Shown here in pieces: positions 1 through 9,703 of a DNA stretch of 30,060 bases. How positions within the stretch are numbered: position 1 is the first letter of the stretch; each line of letters opens with the position of its first letter. The translations under genes and the position numbers were made by a program. A model generated the notes under the pieces. That model made no database searches and was not told where the DNA came from. It worked only from the letters and a program-made list of their open reading frames with translations. The stretch covers positions 1 to 30,060 of the forward strand of contig JAUCBJ010004898.1 of NCBI GenBank assembly GCA_032718475.1, read 5' to 3'. The DNA comes from Nemertoderma westbladi (taxonomy: Eukaryota; Xenacoelomorpha; Nemertodermatida; Nemertodermatidae).

Positions 1-130
1 CTTAGATTCAGTTTTAATTTGGGTTTCGGGCCGCCATTTCACTTTGAATTAGGGTTTCTGACCACCACTCTCGTAATCTGGGATGAAAATGCTTTGGGAG
101 GGGGGAGTTGGGGGTGTTGTATATGGCGCT

Positions 131-165
131 AGGCGAAAATGCCCGGGGCGCAATCATTTTCGCCT
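131..165. repeat. 11-bp inverted repeat at LINE relic edge
   Basis: AGGCGAAAATG (131-141) and its perfect reverse complement CATTTTCGCCT (155-165) are separated by 13 GC-rich bases. It lies immediately beside the point where LINE similarity ends, so it may belong to a small foldback element or an insertion scar. No function can be assigned. Confidence 0.5.
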
Positions 166-174
166 GTGACACCG

Positions 175-310
175 GTAGAAAGCTCGGTGTTTGTCTGTGT
201 TGTCTCCAACTGATGTTTACGGCTGCCCTTAGTCTTGTGTAGCAACCATAAATTCGTTGTTCAAGTGAATTCGTCAGTGTCCAGGTCACACGTACCCCCG
301 TTAAAAAATA
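175..310 (-). mobile_element. LINE C-terminal relic
   Basis: This is a fragment of the C-terminal region of a non-LTR retrotransposon. Its minus-strand translation carries WTL, then GCYTRL and ISWRQH, which line up with the same motifs in the longer copy at 11755-12348. At DNA level the two share long near-identical stretches, for example around GTTGTCTCCA and CTTGTGTAGCAACCAT. A codon is missing between the TRL and RAA motifs, and the similarity stops near 175, where unrelated sequence with a short inverted repeat begins. The fragment is far too short to be functional. It shows that this LINE family occurs at least twice in the window. Confidence 0.75.
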
Positions 311-483
311 CTGTACTACTTAAACTCAAACAATACCAGAGGATTTTTGGAATCCCGCTGGCTACTACTAGATTGACACTGGTTTTGCATAGGTAGGCTT
401 GCATTAATGCAGACTTGCATTAAAGTCTCCCAGGAATGTTAAGAATGCATGCTGATCCACTCCATCAGTAGCTCATATATCAT

Positions 484-800
484 AGACAAACGACAGCAGA
501 CAACCGACTGAAAACAAATGACGACAGATAACCAACAGCAGACAGTAAACAACCCACAGCAGACAACCGGCAGCAAACAAATGACAACAGATAAGCGACT
601 GCAGACAGTAAACAACCGACAGCAGACAACCGACAGCAAAATAACGACGACCGTTAACCGACAGCGGACAGTAAACAACCGACTGAAAACAAACGACAAT
701 AGTTAACCGACAGCAGATAGTAAACAACCGACAGCAGACAACCGACAGCAGACATACGACAACAGATAACCGACAGCACACAGTAAACAACCGACTTCAC
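484..800 (+). repeat. Heptanucleotide minisatellite, left arm
   Basis: The stretch is built from 7-bp words such as GACAGCA, GACAACC, GACAGTA and AACAACC. A GACAGTA-AACAACC pair recurs at about 541, 604, 667, 716 and 779, spacings of 63, 63, 49 and 63 bp. All are multiples of 7, so there is a higher-order unit of nine heptamers. Because 7 is not a multiple of 3, all frames stay open and give spurious repetitive peptides on both strands. No protein is inferred. Confidence 0.9.
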
Positions 801-812
801 GCCCATGTAAAG

Positions 813-836
813 AATATATATATATATATATTATTG
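813..836. repeat. (TA)n core between opposed minisatellite arms
   Basis: A run of alternating TA sits between the left arm (plus-strand CAGACAACCGA words) and the right arm (their reverse complement). It is roughly central and would lie near the tip of any hairpin or cruciform formed by the arms. Confidence 0.8.
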
Positions 837-907
837 GAAAATTAAATATGAAGAATTTGTCATTTCTACATTTATTCTTAAAGTATTTTATAGCGCTTAT
901 ATATATG

Positions 908-1240
908 CTGTCACATGTCTGCTGTCGGTTGTGTTTGTATGCTGTCGTTGTACGCTGTCTGTTGTCGGTTGTCTGCTTTCGGTTGTCAGCTGTCGGTTGT
1001 ATGTTGTCGGAAGTGCGCTGTCGGTTGTCTGTTGCCTGCTCTCGGTTGTCTGCTGCTGTTTGTTGACGGTTGTTGACGTTGGTTGTCTGCTGTCGATTGG
1101 CTGCTATAGGTTATTTACTTTGGTTGTCTGCTGTCGGTTGTCACCTGTCGGTTGGCTGCTGTCGGTTATTTACCTTGGTTGTCTGCTATCGAGTGACTGT
1201 TGTGTGCTGTCGGCAGTCGGTGGTCTGCTGTATGCGTAAC
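908..1240 (-). repeat. Heptanucleotide minisatellite, right (inverted) arm
   Basis: This arm repeats the words GTCTGCT, GTCGGTT and their variants, the reverse complement of the left-arm words. It therefore forms the second half of a large imperfect inverted repeat of about 750 bp in all. It is less regular than the left arm: TTATTTAC appears at about 1111 and 1166, 55 bp apart, which is off the 7-bp phase. The open frames inside it are repeat artefacts. Confidence 0.85.
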
Positions 1241-1973
1241 CTTTACATCCTTCCGACACTGACTAGCTGTTGTAGTTAATTTTTGTGAGTCGGGACTGTC
1301 AGCTGGCTGCTAGTTAGTTCACGAGATAGAAGGCAAAAATTATAATGTGCCAAAATACATCAGAGAGAAAAATAATGTAAATTATTATATTTTTTATAAC
1401 AATATATAATGTATATTGTATATGATTAACGTTGTATGTATATTACAGTGTATACTACATGCAATAACACATCACTGTAAAATAAAGTTATATTATTGAT
1501 CCATTTTTTTGCTTCTGTGCTATGCTGTGAAGCAATTAATCCTAATGAAATGTATTATTCATGTTAATTATACTCTCGACATGTGGTATCAGTTAAGTCC
1601 TTCTGCACAGTGAGGATTACTCTAACTCTATATTGCCTAAACCACTACAACTGTATGGTAAATTGGTTATGAGATTGTAGAAGTTGGGAGTAGGTGACTC
1701 ATCAGTCCATTCAATATTAGGCTGGAGAGAGAGGCCGCTTTCAGATGTCCTGAATCCAATAATGGTGGCAACCGTTTTTCCCTTAGTTGTTGCTTTAATT
1801 CAAATTTTTCAGATTGAAAAATTCCCGTTTTGGATTTCTCATTATTTGTGTCACCTTCACATGCTATTGTGTTGAACCATTAATATTATATACCTACATT
1901 GAACCATTTTGGTCAGGTCAGGGTGCCCAGATCGGCCGCCACTATGGCAGTAATTTTGACTACCTGTAGCTGT
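1241..1973. other. AT-rich stretch, no gene seen
   Basis: The region contains AT-rich, partly self-complementary TATA-type sequence at about 1385-1445. There is no coding frame with recognisable content. It is the left flank of the Kolobok-like element and ends at the TTAA target site at 1974-1977. Confidence 0.6.
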
Positions 1974-1997
1974 TTAAGGGAACCAGTACGTGGTTGA
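1974..1997 (+). repeat. Left TTAA target site and terminal inverted repeat
   Basis: TTAA at 1974-1977 is followed by GGGAACCAGTACGTGGTTGA. The first 17 bases after TTAA match the right end perfectly in inverted orientation. The 18th differs (T here, G in the right end read inward), and the next two agree. Confidence 0.85.
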
Positions 1998-2530
1998 GGT
2001 CTAAAAAAACGATTTTGGGTTTTTCATCATTTCTAAATCAGAATTTCATGGAGATTCTAAAAATCAAACTTTTGTTTCAATAGCATTTATAGTTCACGAG
2101 AAATTTTGCATTTTGTTACGGTTAGTCAAAAGAATAATTTCGTAATTCAGCCCATTCTGATAATTTTTCATTTCATTTTTGTAATAATTGACTCCACAGC
2201 AGGCAATTATTGTAGTTTACACATGGTACATATATCATAAGTCTTAGAGGGAAATTTGAACTAGGTTACATATAGGCTATACAGCTATAAGTGTGCCGGT
2301 ATCATTCTGTCATTGTTGTCTAATGCTGTCAGGCTGTTTGTAACTTCAATTTCGGGGAATTTATTGTTGTTACTCTAAATATATGTGACACAATGAATGT
2401 TTTGCTATCCTGCAATGTAGGTTCGCTTTTACTAGGTTTGTAGTAAGTCTTATGAGATTAGCTAAGTTAGGCCTATAACACAGTACCGGTAATTTACCGG
2501 TAATCTGAATTACTTATAAAGCTGTATAGA

Positions 2531-3089
2531 TGTGACGGGATCCAAGGAGGATCCCGGTTTATCCGCGGTTATTGCAAGCACGCGTCCCCGCCGTTCGTAT
2601 GTGAAAAGAGTTCGAGAGTTCTGATGTTATTAGTTCTCCGATGTATGTATAATATAAATGTTAAGATGGATATAGTATAAATGGATAGATGGCAATTGAA
2701 GTACTAATAATATATACAAATAATGGTGGTACGAGGCGAGGACGGTCTTAGAAGACTCCGCTCTACCCTAGCTAACCGACTAACACAAATGAGATAACTG
2801 AATAACTGATTACTGATACCTAATAATATATTGCACGGTTTGGCCGTTGTTACAGTACCTAGCCGGTGCCTTCCCCCCATTGGCTGATATCCCTGTTGGC
2901 GCCCTTTAGAGTGTTTCCCCTCACTCCTGCTATTCTCTCTCTGTCAGGGGTGTGGCCCCTGACCCCTATTGTGTGTTTCTCCTTCCCACTTTGTTGGGGT
3001 GGCACGAGGTTGGGTAACCAACCTCGTGGCCCCCAATATTGCTTAACGGCTTACTTTGTGGGGTGTTAGCGGAATTGAATAAGCTAACA
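2531..3089 (-). repeat. BEL 3' LTR
   Basis: On the minus strand the repeat begins TGTTAGCTTATTC at 3089, directly after a purine tract, and ends CCCGTCACA at 2531, giving the usual TG...CA ends in the form TGT...ACA. Its length of 559 bp is ordinary for the family. An internal inverted pair, GTTAGC/GCTAAC, lies at its pol-proximal end (about 3064-3088). Only one LTR survives, so the ends are inferred from the termini and polypurine tract, not from a second copy. Confidence 0.65.
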
Positions 3090-3125
3090 CTCCCCCCCAT
3101 GCTATCTTCCCGGTGAGAAGATAGC
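3090..3125 (-). promoter_or_regulatory. Polypurine tract and adjacent 9-bp hairpin
   Basis: Minus-strand ATGGGGGGGAG (3100-3090) immediately precedes the LTR and is the expected plus-strand DNA priming site. Directly upstream in the element's sense is a perfect stem: GCTATCTTC (3101-3109) pairs with GAAGATAGC (3117-3125) around a 7-base loop. Whether the stem matters is unknown. Confidence 0.6.
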
Positions 3126-3826
3126 ATCCTCCTCAAGTGCGCTACAATTCCGCTGGATCCCGATCTAGTATCGGGTGTGGGGTGGAATTATTTTCTCTCG
3201 GAGCCGGCTTTCCAGGCCGCTCCCTATGGGTATGATAATGCTACCCGGTTCGCCTGGCGTCCCATGTCGGGCCGATCGTGCGCTCCTCTCACACGACTTT
3301 TGTTTCCCCAACACTTTCGCCACTTTAACTCCACTCTGTTCTCACCCTGACTCTCCTCTACTTCTCCTCTCTTTCGCTCTAACTCTCGGACTTCCCTGTC
3401 CCTCATTCAGCCTCCTATCCTCCCCCCCCCCCCACACTTGAATTGCATCCGCACTCGCTCCGCACTCCGCACTATTACTCTGTCTCTCGACCCCTCTTTG
3501 GCTAACCTCCTCATCTCTGACGAGCCCCATCCCCCTCTCCTGTGCCGTCGCACTCAGGAAATGTGAAGTCATCTAGTGCCTCGTTCGTCATAGTCAGTCC
3601 TCCCCGGTCCAGTAGCTAATTGGGAAAAGGTTGAATGACTATAGTACTTACTTCGAATGTATATTCTCGTAGATTTCTGATTGCTACGTACGTACATACA
3701 AATTGCACTTATTTGATTATTTAGATTACTTGAATTTGTACTTAATAGTTCGCACGTCTCACGTGGCGCCTTCCAGGCGTACCACATCGAAGTCTCAGTT
3801 TATCCCTCCTGACTTTGGGAACCACC
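3126..3826. other. BEL 3' untranslated region, pyrimidine-rich
   Basis: On the plus strand this stretch is C/T rich, with a C run near 3421-3431 and many CTC/TCC words; it contains no frame I would call a gene. Short open frames here have strongly biased composition. It separates the extra ORF from the polypurine tract. Confidence 0.55.
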
Positions 3827-4387
3827 TCAAGTCTTTTCCTTTGCCGCCGTCGGCCCATCCTTCTTCCCATACGTTCCCAGGTCAAATAGGAAAATGTCCC
3901 CATTTGGCGCGGCCAAATGTAGGAGTATGGTCCTGGCCGATCCTGCCGATCTTCTCCTTGAACCCTCCTCGTCTTCCACGGTCCCTTCGTCGTCTAGGAT
4001 CATGTATCCTCCCCTGTTGACAGACTCTATGAACCTCTTCCAATCTTTCCTCGGTGACTCTCTCGCGTACTTCGGAATCCCGAACTTCGCCTCGTCTCCT
4101 TTCACCACGTAGTGGAAATGCTCGAAGATCGCATTGTCCAGCGACGGCGTCCCGTAGGTCCCGACCAGCCGCTGTTCATGCATCTCCCTGAAGTGGTCCT
4201 GTAGCGCTCGTGCTGCGTGACCCTTTCCTAACCGGTCGTAGTATCCCCTCGTCCTCTCTTCCGGATGCCTCTTGGTGAAATCCACCAGTATCTCCTTTCC
4301 TCCTGACTCCGCCTTTCTCTTCCTGATCAGTTTCCCCGCCATTTCGAACTCTCCCGATCGCTCACCTATAAGGTGGTGCCTTACCAA
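3827..4387 (-). CDS. Unrecognised 186-aa ORF in BEL 3' region
   Basis: An uninterrupted 186-residue frame lies downstream of pol and upstream of the 3' LTR on the element's coding strand, where some retroelements carry env or another accessory gene. I do not recognise the protein. It is hydrophilic and charged. A basic stretch (KLIRKRK) lies near residue 19, a glycine/aromatic central region includes FHYVVKGDE and WKRFIESVNRGGY, an acidic patch DDEGTVEDEEG sits near residue 130, and the C-terminal part contains ILLHLAAPNGDIFLFDLGTYG. There is no signal peptide or membrane segment, so it is unlikely to be an envelope protein. ATG is the first start in the frame; a second ATG lies 15 codons in. 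It is the only intact frame of this size in the BEL half. It could be an accessory protein, a captured fragment or a displaced gag piece. Confidence 0.5.
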   Translation of the reverse strand: MVRHHLIGERSGEFEMAGKLIRKRKAESGGKEILVDFTKRHPEERTRGYYDRLGKGHAARALQDHFREMHEQRLVGTYGTPSLDNAIFEHFHYVVKGDEAKFGIPKYARESPRKDWKRFIESVNRGGYMILDDEGTVEDEEGSRRRSAGSARTILLHLAAPNGDIFLFDLGTYGKKDGPTAAKEKT

Positions 4388-4841
4388 GGCACAGTATAAG
4401 TGAGTGATGCAGCTAGGATGGTCTGTACGGTCCGATAATGGCCTATTCCTTATCTAATTTTGCCTTATAGCCTAAATTCCTACTACTTAATTTTGAAGCT
4501 ACTTAATGTACCCTAATTTGCAATTTTGTCAGTTACTTTTATTATGTTCCAGAATAATCTCCCTACTGTTACCATAATTTGTAACTTTTTAGCCCTATTC
4601 TTATTTTATTTATTTAATTTTTTTTTTAATTTAATTCTACTGTGCTACTACTTACTATTACCTATGGATTATTCTAGTTCATAATCCACATTCTGACCTA
4701 CTCTATGGGCCTGTGCAGTACAGCAGTATATGTCGCGTGGCCTACACGATCTATCCAACTGTACTCATATGCCCCCCCCTCGCTACTAACTGCTAACTAA
4801 TATCCATATTATACATATCCCTTCTACCCCTATTACTAATC
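4388..4841. other. AT-rich spacer between ORF and site array
   Basis: The stretch includes a T-rich segment near 4605-4635 and no coding frame. It still lies within the BEL half. Confidence 0.5.
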
Positions 4842-5277
4842 GGTACTACGTACCCTCTAACTCTTACTCTCTCTCTCTCTAACTAGCGGTACTACGTACC
4901 CTCTAACTCTTACTCTAATACCTCTATCTAGCGGTACTACGTACCCTCTTACTACTCTGACTCTACTAACCACCGGTACTACGTACCTTACTACTTCTCT
5001 AACTCCACTAACTCCACTAACTCTCTCTACTAACTAATGGTACTACGTACCCTCTTACTAACCTCTAACCCCACTAACTCTCTCTACTAACTAACGGTAC
5101 TACGTACCCTCTTACTAACCTCTAACTCCACTAACTCTCTCTACTAACTAACGGTACTACGTACCTCCTAACTAACTAACTGACTCTAACTTTTGGTATT
5201 ACATACCTTCTAACTAACTAACTATTTCCAGTACTACGTACCTCCTAACTAACTAACTATTTTCGGTACTACGTACC
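4842..5277 (-). repeat. Array of ten GGTACTACGTACC near-palindromes
   Basis: Cores start at 4842, 4888, 4933, 4975, 5039, 5096, 5153, 5195, 5230 and 5265. Eight are exactly GGTACTACGTACC: 5-bp arms GGTAC/GTACC around TAC. The 5195 copy is GGTATTACATACC, in which both arms have changed in a matching way, so the dyad is kept. The 5230 copy starts with A. Spacers are diverged CTAACTAA- and CTCT-rich sequence of variable length (core spacing 35-64 bp), so the cores are better conserved than the spacers. The array sits between the pol stop and the extra ORF. Confidence 0.9.
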
Positions 5278-5413
5278 TCCTAACTAACTAACTAATTCTA
5301 ACTCTAATTATTTTTCTTTTATTTTTATTTTATGTGTGGGAAGGGCGTCTCGCCCTCAATCCCACCCCCCTCAGTCCAAAACTTGGACGACTAAACTTCT
5401 CTCTAACTCCATT

Positions 5414-6345
5414 CTAAGGTGCCCCTTCTAGTAGACAGCACTTCCCTACAGCCCTCCTGTAGGTTTTTCTGTCTTTCGCACCTATCTTGCCACCTATCCG
5501 CACTTCTACCGATCGGACTCTTCCGTCCTCATCGGAGTAAGTGCCCACAACCCTCGCCAACCGCCACTGGTTGTTGATGATTGTATCATCCGTGACGATC
5601 ACAAGATCTCCCTCTCTTAACTCCCTGTTCCTCTTCCTCCACTTGCTTCTTTTGTGAAGCGTGGGTAGGTATTCCTCAACCCACCTCCTCCAATACTCTG
5701 CGCTTATCGCCTTAGCGACTTTCCAACTCTGGCGGGAGTTTATGTCATCTGGGTCTACACCCCGCATATCGATGGTCGCTGGCCTTTCCATTAGAAAATG
5801 GCTGGGCGTCAGCACATCTAGTGACTCAGGGTCATCATTCTCCGGATATAGCGGTCTGCTATTAATGATACCCTCACATTTCGCAAGTACTGTTCTCAGG
5901 ACGTCCTCCGTAACCATATGGGTGTTCATCAACTTCGTCATAAGACGCTTCGAACTTCCCACGAGTCTCTCGACGCATCCTAGTGTATGCGGTGCATACG
6001 GCGTCCTCCTCTCCCACTTTACTTGTCATCGCCTCATGGCTGCCCTGACTTCCTCCCCTTCCAGGATGTCCAAGGCCTCTGCCATCTCGTTCTCCGCTCC
6101 CACAAAGTTGGTTCCATTGTCTGAGTATATTACTGCGATCATCCCACCTTTGCGGTCTCTAAACCTCTCTAAGGCATTGATGAATGCCGATACGGTTGCA
6201 TCTTGGGCGAGTTCTATCCCTACCGCCTGCGTGTTATTGCATACGAAGATGATACCGTAGCGTTTCTCCGTGTGCCGCATCACCTTGATCTTTATCGGCC
6301 CGAACATGTCCACACCGCAATGCGTAAATGGCGGGTCGTGCTGTA
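5414..6345 (-). pseudogene. pol: BEL/Pao integrase and pol C-terminus, 5'-truncated
   Basis: Minus-strand translation shows the start of the retroviral-type integrase core: PPFTHCGVDMFGP with the first catalytic Asp at about 6315, a long ELAQDATVSAFINAL segment, then YSDNGTNFVGAE with the second Asp. The catalytic-Glu region (GCVERLVGSSKR) follows near 5970. The chain then runs through the BEL-specific C-terminal domain (LTPSHFLMERP, YWRRWVEEYLPTL, REGDLVIV, WRLARVV; the DUF5641-type module) to the stop at 5414. One in-frame TGA falls between MRR and QVKWE at about 6023-6025. The N-terminal integrase part and all upstream pol domains are missing. The integrase would have inserted the element's cDNA; this copy cannot. 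Confidence 0.85.
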
Positions 6346-7603
6346 CGAACTGTACTTGCTATAGCAAACGAGCTAAACCTCGAGGTGCACCAAATGGATG
6401 TCCAAACTGCATTCTTAAACGGAAGATTAGAAGAAAACATATATATGAAACAACCAGAGGGTTTTATTAAAACTGGCAATGAACATTTAGTTTGTAAACT
6501 TGAGAAAAGTATATATGGACTAAAACAAGCCGCACGGTGTTGGTTTGATACAATGGATGATTACTTGAAGACAATCGGATATATTCCATCTCATGGAGAC
6601 CCTTGTGTTTACACTAAATATATTGGGAGTAATTTTATCATATTAACATTATATGTCGACGACTTAATAATGGCATCTAATAACCTAGAAATATTAGATA
6701 AGGATAAAATAGTACTAAAGACAAAGTTTATAATGAAGGATTTGGGAGACATGGAATACTGCTTGGGGATAAAGATAACAAGAGACAGAAGTAACAGAAC
6801 AATGAAACTTACTCAGCAAACCTACCTAGAATCTCTACTGATGAGATTTGGCATGGAAAACTCAAATCCGGTGTCGACCCCTCTGGAAACAGGTTGTGCA
6901 CTTGCACCTAATGATTACGATGCTGTCAAACCAAGTGTATACCAAGCAATCGTAGGATGTCTCACGTATGTTGTTTATGCTACACGACCAGACCTAGCAA
7001 GCGCCCTTAGTCAGGTAAATCAGTTCTGTTCCAATCCTGGGGAGGAGCATTGGAAAGCTATCAAGCGTATCAAGGGACAATGACATCAAAGGGACAATGG
7101 AAATTGGGTTAACTTTCAAGGGGAGCTCGAATTCCAATGAAATCGTACTGACCGGGTATTCTGATTCGGACTGGGGAGGTAACTTCGACAGGAAGTCTCA
7201 ATCTGGATACTTATTTTTCTTAAATACATCTTTAATTTCTTGGTCCAGCAAGAGACAAACAATAGTCGCTCAGAGTACCACCGAAGCAGAGTACGTCGCA
7301 GCGAGTTATGCGAGCCAAGAACTTGTTTGGTTAAGGACTTTATTATCTTGTATCGGGCACAAGCAAATAAAACCCACAATTCTGTATGAAGATAACAATG
7401 GTTGCATTCAACTATCGAAAAACCATCGATTCCATGGGCGTACAAAGCACATCGAACTCAAATACCATTTTGTCCGTGATATGATCGCCAAGAACCATTT
7501 AAAGTTGGAGTATTGTAGTTCTAAAAGAATGCTAGCCGATATAATGACCAAACAGTTACCGAAAGCAACATTTGAAAACCTAAGAAAAAGTTTCATGGAC
7601 TAA
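6335..7603 (+). pseudogene. pol: Ty1/copia reverse transcriptase and RNase H, 5'-truncated
   Basis: The frame opens within the reverse transcriptase fingers (VRTVLAIA, then QMDVQTAFLNG) and includes KSIYGLKQA and the catalytic YVDD at about 6653-6664. It continues through CLGIKI, a SVYQAIVGCLTYV segment and ATRPDLASALSQVNQF. A stop at 7081-7083 interrupts it. RNase H then follows in another frame: GYSDSDWGGN, SGYLFF, ISWSSKRQ, STTEAEYVAAS and RTKHIELKYHFVRD, ending at 7603. The order RT-RNase H at the 3' end, with no integrase after it, is characteristic of Ty1/copia. LTR, gag, protease and integrase are missing on the 5' side. The break at 7066-7096 holds a duplicated ATCAA(A)GGGACAATG. Confidence 0.9.
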
Positions 7604-7608
7604 TTAGC

Positions 7609-7788
7609 GAGGGGGAGTGTTGGAAACTAAGATCAGTTCGCTAATTATTATTATTTAACTTTTATATGACCTAAGTTACCTTTTCTTGGTGAAGGTGTAT
7701 TCTATTAGTATTATAATCGTTTATGACTTACTGTTGTGCTCTTACCGGTACATGTTCTGATAGTTTGAAGATTATGGTTTTACAAACA
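7609..7788 (+). repeat. Copia polypurine tract and 3' LTR
   Basis: GAGGGGGAG (7609-7617) is followed by TGTTGGAAAC at 7618, a typical copia junction just after the RNase H stop. The proposed end is TTACAAACA at 7788, giving TGTT...AACA ends and a 171-bp LTR. The start is well supported; the end is a best guess because no second LTR exists for comparison. Confidence 0.55.
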
Positions 7789-7834
7789 GCGTTTACTTTT
7801 CAATAAATATTAATTTTATTGATAACCTATTATC

Positions 7835-9703
7835 ATGCCACGTCAAAGGACATCATGGGTGTCTAAAAGACGAAAATTTAGAATAGATACTACCAAAAGT
7901 TCGAAAAACATGTAGAAAATGTTTTAGATACCGGTATGTTTCTGCCTCTCAACGTAAGCTATCAACTCCAATTACCAGCAGATGTTCAAGTCCTGCTCCT
8001 TCCCAAAATTCACCTGAAACCGGAAATCAAATAATTGACATAGCTTTACTAAATGAAGCAATCAAAGATGTTCTGTGCTGCAAACTGTGCTATAGCGGGG
8101 ATATTTATATTGGTAAGGTTTACCAAAGAGGACTGGCTGCTAAACTCAGTATTGTTTGTAAAGCCTGTTCAGGTTTAGACTCTACTAGGCCAAGTCGATC
8201 ATCTAATCTCACCGAGTTCTACACTTCTCAAACAATAATTACGACTGACTCGAGGCATACCAGTTTCGAATCTAATATCAGACTGGTCTATGGTCTAGGT
8301 GTATTGGTATTGGTAATAGTGGGGCCTCAAATTTATTGGCCATTATGAAACTTCCTCCACCACCGGCACATTTTAGCCATATCTATCGAATTATTGTTCC
8401 TGCTGTAAAAGCTGTTGCCATGGAAAAAATGGATTCAGCTGCCAAGGAGGTAACTGAGCTCAACAACTTACATGAAGATGAAGACCAGCTGGAGGATAAT
8501 GATGATGAGGATGACACTGACAGTTGTGGTTTGAATAGTGAGCGAGAGTTGGAACCAAGCAATGTAGAAAAACTAACAGATTGTGCTGTCACTTTAGATG
8601 GCACCTGGCAAAAACGAGGTCACACATCCATGAATGGAGTTGTTTCTGTTGTTTCTTTCGATACAGGTAAAATCCTGGATGTTGCTTGTCTTACCAAATT
8701 TTGTTTCAGATGTCAGAATCTCAAGAATAAATCCCCACAGATAAAAGCAGCCCACAAGGAGTTTTGTGTTCGGAACCACTCAGGTAGTAGCGGTCAGATG
8801 GAAGTAGTTGGGGCGAAGATTATTTTTCATAGAAGTATTACAAAGCATAAACTCCGTTATACAAAATATCTAGGAGATGGTGACAGTTCATCCTTTGTAA
8901 ATGTTGCAGAGAGTTTACCCTATGGCGAAGAAATAAAAATCGAAAAACTCGAATGCATCAATCATGTCCAAAAAAGGTTTGGTTCTCGATTACGAAATTT
9001 ATGGAGAATTTATAAGAAACAGAAATTATCCGATGGCAAGACCATGGGGGGCAAGGGCGACTGACCATCAATCTTATAAACCAGCTCCAGTCGTACTATG
9101 GCAATGCCATCAGGAAGAATCCTGGAGATGTGAAAGCAATGCGGAAAGCAATTTGGGCTACCTTCTTCCATTACAGTTCAACGGATGAATTTCCAGAACA
9201 CCATTGTTGCCCTAAAGATCCTACAACATGGTGTAAGTACAACAAGTACAAGGCGTGTGGATCTGGCGAATATAAACACCGTAAAACTATCCCTAGGCCT
9301 ATTATGGATTTGATGAAACCAATTTACAATAGTTTATCCCATCCAACATTGCTATCAAAATGTGTTCATGGTAAAACTCAAAATATCAATGAAAGTTTTA
9401 ACAGCTCTATTTGGGTTAGAATCCCTAAAAGAGTATTTGTTGGTCTTGATACCCTAGAACTTGGTGTTTATGATGCTGTTGCAACATATAATGAGGGTGC
9501 GGTAATCAGACTTCGAGTTTTTGAGAAACTTGGTCTACATCACGGAAATCAGACAGGGGCTAACGAAAATCGACCAAGAACGTGTAAAAGATGCTGAAAG
9601 GTTACTCAAAATGGAAAACTCGGAAAGGGAAGCTCGCCGTGAACTGAAGCGATCATCTCGAGCAATCGAACAAGATGAGGACTATGGTGCTGGAGAACAC
9701 TAG
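7835..9703 (+). pseudogene. Kolobok-like transposase, frameshifted
   Basis: The plausible start ATG at 7835 opens with a short basic N-terminus (MPRQRTSWVSKRRKF) and meets a TAG after 25 codons. Downstream are paired cysteines (CCKLC, VCKAC), then PPPPAHF, an acidic linker with DEDQLEDNDDEDD, the first catalytic-type block DGTWQKRGH at about 8597-8623, Cys clusters (CFRC), GDGDSSSF at about 8875-8898 with the second Asp, ECINHVQKR and GGKG. After a frameshift come WATFFH, WCKYNK, KCVHGKTQN and NESFNSSIW with a candidate Glu. Frameshifts are evident near 8297, 9058 and 9545. Known relatives are DDE transposases of about 600 aa that cut and paste DNA with TTAA targets. The copy is inactive. A Mutator-type assignment is the alternative, but the TTAA flanks favour Kolobok. 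Confidence 0.8.

Larger units (their letters stand above)
2531..6345 (-). mobile_element. BEL/Pao LTR retrotransposon, 3' half
   Basis: Read on the minus strand this is the end of a BEL/Pao element: integrase core and C-terminal pol (about 6345-5414), a site array (5277-4842), an extra ORF (4387-3827), a purine-rich tract (3100-3090) and the 3' LTR (3089-2531). The 5' LTR, gag, protease, reverse transcriptase and RNase H are absent. The break lies at about 6330-6345, where copia sequence begins on the other strand. GC content is visibly higher than in the AT-rich surroundings, and pol and the extra ORF share it, which supports one element. No target duplication can be shown because the 5' end is missing. 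Confidence 0.75.

Noticed and set aside
439-1279. Several open frames of 60-105 residues rich in Cys, Leu, Val and Arg
   Set aside because: They are readings of a 7-bp repeat, which keeps all frames open on both strands; there is no codon or motif support.
3175-3572. Open frames on both strands in the pyrimidine-rich BEL 3' region
   Set aside because: Composition-driven, no motifs, mutually overlapping, and inside an untranslated region of the element.
4842-5277. CRISPR-like array
   Set aside because: Repeats are only 13 bp, spacers are low-complexity and related to each other, lengths vary, and the context is an animal retroelement.
6330-7788. Copia inserted into an intact BEL element
   Set aside because: The rest of the BEL element and its second LTR should reappear right of the copia LTR; instead Kolobok sequence follows directly.
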